Assembly: GCA_023259315.1 (NCBI GenBank)
Contig: JAHFQL010000005.1
Span: 1 to 26,201, forward strand
Origin: Candidatus Woesearchaeota archaeon
GTDB lineage: Archaea; Nanoarchaeota; Nanoarchaeia; Woesearchaeales; GW2011-AR4
Length of the DNA: 26,201 nucleotides
Direction: 5' to 3'
The translations under genes were made by a program, and so were the position numbers. Under the pieces are notes generated by a model. That model was not told the origin of the DNA. It was given only the letters and a program-made list of their open reading frames with translations, and ran no database searches. Shown piece by piece: positions 20,786-26,201 of the stretch (position 1 is its first letter; each line of letters opens with the position of its first letter).

Positions 20786-21553
20786 TCATGGATTTCCATT
20801 TTGTGTTAAAGTGCCTTTCAAAAGAAAATTGCCAGCTTCGTCAATATATGCAATAACATTTCCATTAGAATCCTTTACAATAAAGTTGTTATTCGACGGA
20901 GAAGGTGTTAACGTCGCTTGGTTTTGCTGCAGGCTACCTTTTATAAACATATTGCCATTGTTCAGATTGATTACTGCAACATTATTTCCATTTCTATCCT
21001 TTACTATGAACTCGTCATTCCCGCTAGCAGGTGGGTTAGGGTGATTTTGTTGAAGATTGCCTTTTAAAATAACATTTCCGCTATTATCAAAGCTGATAAC
21101 ATTGAAAAGATTATTTCTCATTATTAAAAAATTTAGCAAACTCTGCGGAAGTTGGACAGAACTGGCATTTATATAAATAATGCCATTAATCTTTGTGATT
21201 TTGTTTACTCCTGTTGATATAGTGCCTGTAACGTTTGACTGAAGAAATTTAATATACTCATTGCCCAAGTAATTCACTAAAAGCTCTTTGTTGTCGGTTA
21301 TGCTTATGCTGTAATTAATGCCATTGACGGCTTGCGGCATAACAAAAGTTCTTGCGTAGCCGTCATTGACAGATTTTGCAATTTCTATTTCCCGGTATGC
21401 CAAGCCTGCAATGTCTTCAGCAATTTTTTTGTTTCCTTCTTCTTTTGCCTGCAGTACTCTGGAGCTGTTTACTGCAAAAAAGCCAATTGCTACCAAAAGC
21501 ATAAAAGAAGCCAAAATTATAAACTCTACGGCAGATTGTGATTTCTGGGACAT
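20786..21553 (-). CDS. Pilin-like protein with class III signal peptide and C-terminal beta repeats, 255 aa
   Basis: Starts MSQKSQSAVEFIILASFMLLVAIGFF, an archaeal class III (EppA-type) prepilin signal with cleavage expected before the Gln of QSAVE and the hydrophobic helix kept. After a pilin-like globular part comes a run of about three repeats of the form 'FIVKDxNGNxVAxIxxxGNxxLKGxLxQN' (about residues 150-255). That motif is like the beta shafts of tail fibres and unlike normal pilins. The next gene, 13 nt on, is the tail-fibre-like adhesin, so this may be the adaptor pilin that carries the fibre. That role is inference. A long AT-rich spacer with motif A lies upstream. Confidence 0.8.
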   Translation of the reverse strand: MSQKSQSAVEFIILASFMLLVAIGFFAVNSSRVLQAKEEGNKKIAEDIAGLAYREIEIAKSVNDGYARTFVMPQAVNGINYSISITDNKELLVNYLGNEYIKFLQSNVTGTISTGVNKITKINGIIYINASSVQLPQSLLNFLIMRNNLFNVISFDNSGNVILKGNLQQNHPNPPASGNDEFIVKDRNGNNVAVINLNNGNMFIKGSLQQNQATLTPSPSNNNFIVKDSNGNVIAYIDEAGNFLLKGTLTQNGNP

Positions 21554-21857
21554 TTTATTTTCAATATTAGTTTATTTTATGTTTTTATTAATGTGAATTT
21601 AATTTAATTTTTATTGTCTTTGTTCCTTACATAACACATTAAAATTTTCTATCATTAAAATTTAAATTCAAAAATAACGAAAATTATTTTTCTGTTTTTT
21701 TTATATTTTTATTATTAATTTCATTATTAATGGGTTTTTTATTGAATTGTATTTGTTATTTTTTATTTTATTGTTTAATCGCTAATGGATTTAGCCGTAT
21801 TGAATTTTTGTTTTTATTGCTTAATTCTTAAAATTAAAAACTATTTTAATTTGATTG
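21554..21857. other. 304-nt AT-rich intergenic spacer with motifs A and B
   Basis: No coding frame. Near the following gene's start it has TTATGTTTTTATTAATGTGAATTTAATTTA (motif A, 21577-21606), and near the previous gene's stop GCTAATGGATTTAGCCGTATTGAATTTTTG (motif B, 21781-21810). The same two motifs in the same order and orientation occur in the spacer 25261-25525, and the intervening DNA is also partly alignable (for example the CAATATT next to motif A and an AAAATAAC core in the middle). Confidence 0.65.
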
Positions 21858-22325
21858 TTATATTACTTCAATTTTAACAGAACTGCCTATTGACTCGATT
21901 TTCACTTTTTTAAGGCCTGGACTTGCAAGGTCTGGAAGCTGGCATGTGTTTGCATTGCAGTTTGAACCTGTTGTAGTTAGATTAACAGAAGAAAAAAATA
22001 CAATTTCTGAAATGCCGAAACTTGTTGTTGTGTTAAAGACAAGCTCCCTGCCATCAATTATTACAGCAGTGCCAACACTATCAGGGACGTTTAACTCCAT
22101 CACAGTTTTTGAACCCTGGCCGGAATAAAAAATTGACTCTGCAGTATCAATTATGCCTCTTCCAAATTTTGTTATCTGCGCATCTGTTATTTCCTGGCCT
22201 GACTCTTTTGAATAATTATAAAATAAGTAAGTTGTAGGGACAATTATCGCTAAAGTTAAAGCTACGACTAATAAATATTCCAATGAAGACTGAGCTCTAA
22301 ATTTAGCTCGATAATACTTTCCCAT
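21858..22325 (-). CDS. Type IV pilin-like protein, class III signal peptide, 155 aa
   Basis: The N-terminus MGKYYRAKFRAQSSLEYLLVVALTLAIIVPTTYLFYNYS is a classic class III prepilin signal (QxSxExxxL), so EppA-type peptidase should cut before Gln12. The C-terminal part is beta-rich, with one CNANTC cysteine pair. It overlaps the end of the previous pilin gene by 23 nt in another frame, indicating translational coupling and co-regulation. It is probably a minor or structural pilin. Confidence 0.85.
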   Translation of the reverse strand: MGKYYRAKFRAQSSLEYLLVVALTLAIIVPTTYLFYNYSKESGQEITDAQITKFGRGIIDTAESIFYSGQGSKTVMELNVPDSVGTAVIIDGRELVFNTTTSFGISEIVFFSSVNLTTTGSNCNANTCQLPDLASPGLKKVKIESIGSSVKIEVI

Positions 22326-22773
22326 TTATTTTCCCGCTTATTGAATGAATAGGCCTGCTCGGAGTGTTAATGGCATAATAGCTTATTGATATTTTGAGTT
22401 CAACTCTTACGTCAGGAATGTAACCTCCTCCAGTGCATCCAGTAAAAATTATGTCTTTTTCTGTTGCATGCTGCCAGTCAAATCTTGGAGGGGGAACGCA
22501 CGAAATAGGAGGAGTCGCATCATTTGTTATTTGAAGTGAAGTAAGTGTTATGTCTTCCCCAAGATTGTTAACTAATTTAACTCTGGCTTCAGTTGGCTTC
22601 AAACTAAAATCCAGGCATTTAAACTGCGAAGGGAAACTGCATTTTTGCGGCAGGTATTTGCTGAAATCAAATATTCCAAAATAGTAGAGTGCGCTTATGG
22701 TTGTTGCTATAACAACAAAAGCCCATGCATATGTTGTGAGAAATTCTAATGCTGCCTGTGATTTCTTGTGCAT
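22303..22773 (-). CDS. Type IV pilin-like protein with four conserved cysteines (paralogue 1), 156 aa
   Basis: Class III signal MHKKSQAALEFLTTYAWAFVVIATTISALYYFGIF. The body has KCSFPSQFKCLDF, then SCVPPP and FTGCTGGG, so four cysteines in the same places as in the neighbouring pilin at 22854-23333. The two proteins also share 'LKxxVGExI/DITLTSL' and 'GGGxxxGxKxxIxIxY' features, so they are tandem paralogues. A GAGGT ribosome site lies 6 nt before the ATG, and a TATA-like ATAAAACACAAATTTTATATA lies upstream in the 80-nt spacer. It is probably a main pilin stabilised by disulphides. Confidence 0.87.
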   Translation of the reverse strand: MHKKSQAALEFLTTYAWAFVVIATTISALYYFGIFDFSKYLPQKCSFPSQFKCLDFSLKPTEARVKLVNNLGEDITLTSLQITNDATPPISCVPPPRFDWQHATEKDIIFTGCTGGGYIPDVRVELKISISYYAINTPSRPIHSISGKINGKVLSS

Positions 22774-22853
22774 ACCGACCTCTTTTTAAAAATTGAAATA
22801 AGGACAAAACTAAAGAAGACTATATATAAAATTTGTGTTTTATAAATCTATAA

Positions 22854-23333
22854 TTATATAATTGTGGAGAGCACTTCACCTTTTACGTCCTTTGCATAAG
22901 AAGAGCCGCTAGATACCGTATTGTATCTTATAGTTATCAAAACCTTTCCTTTTTCACCAACAACTAAGCCGCCGCCAGAACATGATGTCCATGTCAAATC
23001 CTTAATTTCGCCAGCTTTCCATCCTGCTGGATTTGCAGGTGCTGTGCAGGCATAAGCCGTTGTGCTTTCAGTGCTCAAAGTCATTGATGAAACATCTATT
23101 GGCTCTCCTACTGCATTTTTCAGCCTAATTTTGAATGTGCTGGCAGTTGCTGATGTTTGGTAATCGAGGCATTGGAACTCGCTGCCGAAGTTGCATCTGT
23201 TTGGCAATAGCTTGCCTGGGCTTAAGATGCCAAAATAAGCAAGCGTGCCAATCATAATCAAAATAACCAAAAAAGCCCAGCCATATGTTGTAAGAAACTC
23301 CAATGCTGCCTGTGATTTAATGTTTTTATTCAT
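22854..23333 (-). CDS. Type IV pilin-like protein with four conserved cysteines (paralogue 2), 159 aa
   Basis: Class III signal IKSQAALEFLTTYGWAFLVILIMIGTLAYFGILSPG. The body has RCNFGSEFQCLDY, ACTAP and SCSGGG, four cysteines matching the paralogue at 22303. Soluble and beta-rich after the helix. The upstream 78 nt contain CCTCTTTTGAGG, whose minus-strand GAGG could be the ribosome site about 10 nt before the ATG, and a TATA-like ACTTTTCGAT-adjacent AGTATATAAAC element (about 23370-23380). Confidence 0.87.
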   Translation of the reverse strand: MNKNIKSQAALEFLTTYGWAFLVILIMIGTLAYFGILSPGKLLPNRCNFGSEFQCLDYQTSATASTFKIRLKNAVGEPIDVSSMTLSTESTTAYACTAPANPAGWKAGEIKDLTWTSCSGGGLVVGEKGKVLITIRYNTVSSGSSYAKDVKGEVLSTII

Positions 23334-23411
23334 TTTTCCTCTTTTGAGGTTTTCATTTTATTTATTGTTTATATACTTTTCGATTTTCTTTTTTCTTGCC
23401 TGAGATTACTG

Positions 23412-24437
23412 CTATATTATTCCAGTAAACAATTTTCCAAGGAGATTCATGAAAAACAAGTACAAGGCCATTGAGCCAAAAATATAAATCGGGATGTATT
23501 TAAGGCCCCCTTTCATGTCGCCTTTCTCAACAATGGACACTATCAATGATGAAAACAGAGAGATCACAAAAATAGCAACTAATGAAAATGTTCTGAAATC
23601 AGCTGGATTTACATTTACTTTTGAGAAGACAAAAGGCAATGAGCTTACTCTTTGCGTTGCGAATGATAGTTTAGTTACAAAATTAAGTATTAGAAGGAGC
23701 AATTGGAAAGAAAGCGCAAAAAGAAGCGGGCTTATAACTACAACAATGACAGAAATGAATATTATGTAAGCGATTGCTGCTGCTGACATTTCATCTTTTA
23801 ATTCTTTTGTTTCTTTTAAATTATCAACAATCCTGTCTATAAGCCCAGTCACGTTGCCGCCGCTTTCTGCCTCGCTTATTAGCAAGTCAACTGTACGGCG
23901 AAGCATCAACGAGTCATACTTGTCAGAAAGCTCAGTGAGCGCTTTGCCAAGTTCGTATCCTGTCATCACTTTTTTTGAGGCTTTTGCCACTTCACTTCCC
24001 AAAATACTAAAGCGAGGCTTTACAGCAGCCCACAATGCCTTTTCAAAAGTCATTCCGCCCTTTAGATTGGCTGAAAGCACCTGCAGAAAATCCGGAAGCT
24101 CTTCTTCCATTTTTTTAGTTCTAAAATAGATTTTCAAATCCAAATAAAAATAAATCAGCAATATGAACAATGTTGCAAAAAACAGCTGAATTGCGAACCA
24201 TCCTACAAAGGAAAAAACATAAATTTCAAAAGGCGAGAATCTTTTGAGGTACGGGAAGATGAAAGTTATGAATATCAAAGTTGTTATTATGGCTGAAAAA
24301 TAAAAAAGCATGCCAAAAAACCTGTAAGGGACTTCGTTAAATCCAGCCTTTAGCAAGTATTTTCTTAAAATTGGTATAAATTTCTTTGGCACAAAAGCCT
24401 TTCCAAATTCCTCTAAAAATATTATTTTCAGTGCCAT
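23412..24437 (-). CDS. Type IV pilus assembly membrane protein, GspF/TadC-like (second copy), 341 aa
   Basis: A polytopic membrane platform protein. After two N-terminal helices a cytoplasmic T2SF domain follows with EELPDFLQVLSANLKGGMTFEKALWAAV, then AEVAKASKKVMTGYELGKALTELSDKYDS and LLISEAESGGNVTGLIDRIVDNLKETKELKDEM, and then three C-terminal membrane helices. In archaeal pili such proteins anchor the assembly ATPase and transmit its movement. It starts 4 nt after the stop of the other GspF-like gene, so the two are translationally coupled and probably form a heteromeric platform. Confidence 0.9.
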   Translation of the reverse strand: MALKIIFLEEFGKAFVPKKFIPILRKYLLKAGFNEVPYRFFGMLFYFSAIITTLIFITFIFPYLKRFSPFEIYVFSFVGWFAIQLFFATLFILLIYFYLDLKIYFRTKKMEEELPDFLQVLSANLKGGMTFEKALWAAVKPRFSILGSEVAKASKKVMTGYELGKALTELSDKYDSLMLRRTVDLLISEAESGGNVTGLIDRIVDNLKETKELKDEMSAAAIAYIIFISVIVVVISPLLFALSFQLLLLILNFVTKLSFATQRVSSLPFVFSKVNVNPADFRTFSLVAIFVISLFSSLIVSIVEKGDMKGGLKYIPIYIFGSMALYLFFMNLLGKLFTGII

Positions 24438-24441
24438 TTTA

Positions 24442-25260
24442 TCATAGGTTAACCATCGGCCTTATCGATTTGAAAAGTGTTATGAAAATGAACTGCAATA
24501 CCACAATAAAAAATATGAATACGAGCATTGTCTTCAAATCAATTGGAAAATTGATGAAGCTTGATATTACAATGAACATTGCCATACCAAGGGAAGGCAG
24601 AATAACGGCAGCAAGCATGTAAAAAATTACCAGAGTATTGAGTTTTTTTCCGTACGTTTTTATCTCAAGCTCTTCTTCTTTTGTTATTTCCACCAAGACT
24701 GATTCAAGAGGCTTTGTTACATCTATGCCAAGCTGAAGCGCATTATTAACATGGAATAATATTTTCCTTAATTTTTCAGATGGCGAGTATATCATCGCAT
24801 TATTCAATGCATCCTCTATGGTGCTGCCCGTGTCTATATCATCAACTATTTCCTTAATGTATTTTGATGCGATGCCTCTGCTCTCTGCAGTTTCTATGAG
24901 GGCATTCAGCAAAGGCCGTCCAGAATAGAGCTTAACAAGCAGGTACCTTCCCACAAAAATAACTTCCCTGTTGATTTCGCGCTCTCTCTTTCTTATTTTG
25001 GCCTTAACTTTTATCAGGGAATATTCAAAAAGCAGAATCAACAAAATTATGAAAATTGGGGCTAGAAGCAATAAAGAAATCTGTGCTTTTTGCAGCACGA
25101 AAAAAAAAAGGACAGTAAATAAAAAAGCGTATAAGACAGTTATCTTAATATTTTTATTTACATACTCTATTGGAGTGTAGGGCAGATGAGCTATCCTCAG
25201 CTGGCTTTTAAGAGATGGAAAAAATGAGGCTATCCTGTTTACAAAGCTGATTTTAAACAC
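24442..25260 (-). CDS. Type IV pilus assembly membrane protein, GspF/TadC-like (first copy), 272 aa
   Basis: A T2SF-domain membrane protein: two membrane helices near residues 40-80, then REINREVIFVGRYLLVKLYSGRPLLNALIETAESRG, IVDDIDTGSTIEDALNNAM and ILFHVNNALQLGIDVTKPLESVLVEITKEEELEIKTY, then two or three C-terminal helices. Start is GTG at 25260; no in-frame ATG lies nearby, and AAAAAAAGGTG runs into it, so the message may be leaderless or use an odd start. Motif A lies 44 nt upstream. It is shorter than its neighbour because of fewer C-terminal helices. Confidence 0.88.
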   Translation of the reverse strand: MFKISFVNRIASFFPSLKSQLRIAHLPYTPIEYVNKNIKITVLYAFLFTVLFFFVLQKAQISLLLLAPIFIILLILLFEYSLIKVKAKIRKREREINREVIFVGRYLLVKLYSGRPLLNALIETAESRGIASKYIKEIVDDIDTGSTIEDALNNAMIYSPSEKLRKILFHVNNALQLGIDVTKPLESVLVEITKEEELEIKTYGKKLNTLVIFYMLAAVILPSLGMAMFIVISSFINFPIDLKTMLVFIFFIVVLQFIFITLFKSIRPMVNL

Positions 25261-25525
25261 CTTTTTTTATTTGATATTTGATTATTTTTTCAATATTTTT
25301 GAATTATGTTTTTATTCAATGTGAATTTAATATTTTTTGCTAATGTTTTAGTTTCTTTCACAACGCAATAAACGTTTTTGCCATTAACTTTTAAAATAAA
25401 AAATAACTAATTATTTTTTTGTTTGTTTTATTTGATTTCATAGTTATTGTATTTTTCCGTTAATGAATTTAGTAGTGTTGAATTTTTTATTATTGGGTTT
25501 TATGTGATTTATTTGTTTATTTTTT
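25261..25525. other. 265-nt AT-rich intergenic spacer with motifs A and B
   Basis: No coding frame. Motif A is TTATGTTTTTATTCAATGTGAATTTAATAT (25304-25333), motif B is GTTAATGAATTTAGTAGTGTTGAATTTTTTATTATTG (25459-25495). Order and orientation match the spacer at 21554-21857. It separates the ATPase gene from the platform genes of the pilus locus. Confidence 0.65.
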
Positions 25526-26201
25526 TTATTGCAATGTTTTTATTTCTGCGCGCAGGGCCAAAGATTCTGCGTCCATTGGATAAATCTTGAGAGCTTCGTC
25601 AATAAATTTTAATGCTTCATCATAAAATCCCTTTTTTATACTAACCTTGGCTTGGTCGTTTAACGTTCTTAGTAAAAGTGATTTTGAAGGACTAAGTGAC
25701 TTTGAGGGCCTACTCTTGCTCGTCTGCTCAGAACCTGCTTGTGTAAATAAACTAGATACCATCTGCCGCTGAAGCTGTGATGGTTGTCTGCTTGATGGCA
25801 TAAATGGCTTGTTGCGATAGTATTTAGACAGTATCATGCCTATCTTGTTTACATCTATTACATTTCTGCTGACCATCCATTTTAAAATTGTGATTTTTGA
25901 TTGAATGTCTGCATAAATTTCTGGCTTTGAAAGGCCTGTGTAGAGGTTTAATGTGTCTATGATAGCAAGCGGCTCATTGACTATTTCCAAGACATCCCTT
26001 ATAGGATTTTGCTGCATCAAAACCCTTGCATCCCCGTTTGGCAGTACTTCAGCAATCTGCAAAGTTCTTCTTTTACCAGTTCTTCTATTGATGTGCTGCA
26101 CAACTATTAATGAAAGTGCTGATAAAATCTGCTTAGGCAAATCTATTGGAGGATTGGTAAGCCTATTTATTGTTTCTCTGGCATTGTTTGCGTGCAAGGT
26201 G
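25526..26201 (-). CDS. Type IV pilus/secretion ATPase, C-terminal part with TPR-like tail (runs off right edge)
   Basis: The frame is open to the right edge. The first visible residues, TLHANNARETINRLTNPP, are the conserved block after Walker B in PilB/TadA/GspE-type archaeal ATPases. RRTGKRRTLQIAEVL and WMVSRNVIDVNKIGMILSKYYRNK are family C-terminal features. The apparent start at 26197 is a TTG inside the protein and not the real one. After about residue 150 of the visible part the sequence leaves the family: a serine/proline-rich linker (SKSRPSKSLSPSKSLL) leads into one TPR-like repeat (LNDQAKVSIKKGFYDEALKFIDEALKIYPMDAESLALRAE). The ATPase powers pilin assembly with the two platform proteins. 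The Walker A and B motifs are outside the window. Confidence 0.88.
   Translation of the reverse strand, partial: TLHANNARETINRLTNPPIDLPKQILSALSLIVVQHINRRTGKRRTLQIAEVLPNGDARVLMQQNPIRDVLEIVNEPLAIIDTLNLYTGLSKPEIYADIQSKITILKWMVSRNVIDVNKIGMILSKYYRNKPFMPSSRQPSQLQRQMVSSLFTQAGSEQTSKSRPSKSLSPSKSLLLRTLNDQAKVSIKKGFYDEALKFIDEALKIYPMDAESLALRAEIKTLQ

Noticed and set aside
25526..26197. A complete gene starting at 26197
   Set aside because: The first codons encode a conserved internal ATPase block (TLHANNARE), so the TTG is internal and the gene continues outside the window.
1..26201. CRISPR arrays, insertion sequences with transposase, integrase or rRNA genes
   Set aside because: No regular direct repeats with spacers, no transposase or integrase motifs in any frame and no rRNA sequence seen.

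Overview
The window looks like a piece of chromosome from a small-genome DPANN archaeon, probably of the Woesearchaeota/Pacearchaeota type. The lineage is inferred from gene content and style, not from a marker tree. Evidence for an archaeon: ribosomal proteins S8e and L37e, an Sm-like archaeal protein, aIF1A, a Dph2-type diphthamide enzyme, a deoxyhypusine-synthase-family protein, a tRNA-Leu with a 47-nt intron at 37/38 that folds into a bulge-helix-bulge, TATA boxes about 25 nt before start codons, and pilins with class III signal peptides. The DNA is AT-rich and tightly packed, with many tiny membrane proteins.

Layout. 1-5300: the start of an M29-like aminopeptidase running off the left edge, two alpha/beta hydrolases (one membrane-anchored, one lipoprotein), an HTH/zinc-ribbon protein, a HAD phosphatase, a tiny zinc-ribbon protein, a candidate structured non-coding RNA (about 3473-3722) with its own TATA box, and three small proteins of unknown role. 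5300-8800: intron-bearing tRNA-Leu(UAG), the L37e/LSm pair, a second lipoprotein, a membrane-anchored nuclease-like protein, a deoxyhypusine-synthase-family protein and S8e. Three intergenic copies of a hairpin-rich repeat sit at 1511-1670, 5508-5660 and 8298-8354. 8800-15622: unknown proteins, an HhH DNA glycosylase with a 4Fe-4S motif, a membrane-protein block (LspA, RDD protein, SppA and several two-helix proteins), a lone receiver domain, aIF1A and an N-terminally short Dph2. 15885-17792: an APC amino-acid permease joined in one frame to a class I methyltransferase.

17906-26201 is a minus-strand type IV pilus locus, read from the right edge leftwards: the C-terminal part of the assembly ATPase with an added TPR-like tail, two GspF/TadC-like membrane proteins, three pilins (two are four-cysteine paralogues), a pilin-like protein with beta-repeats, a 745-residue phage-tail-fibre-like surface protein and a membrane-anchored beta-domain protein. 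Small gaps and shared GAGGTG ribosome sites suggest co-expression of the fibre with the pilins, so the locus may build a pilus that displays a tail-fibre-like adhesin. Its long AT-rich intergenic stretches share two recurring motifs.

First genes of transcription units mostly have a TATA box 24-30 nt before the start and no Shine-Dalgarno site (leaderless), while downstream genes carry GAGGTG/GGTGA sites. I used this to choose several starts.
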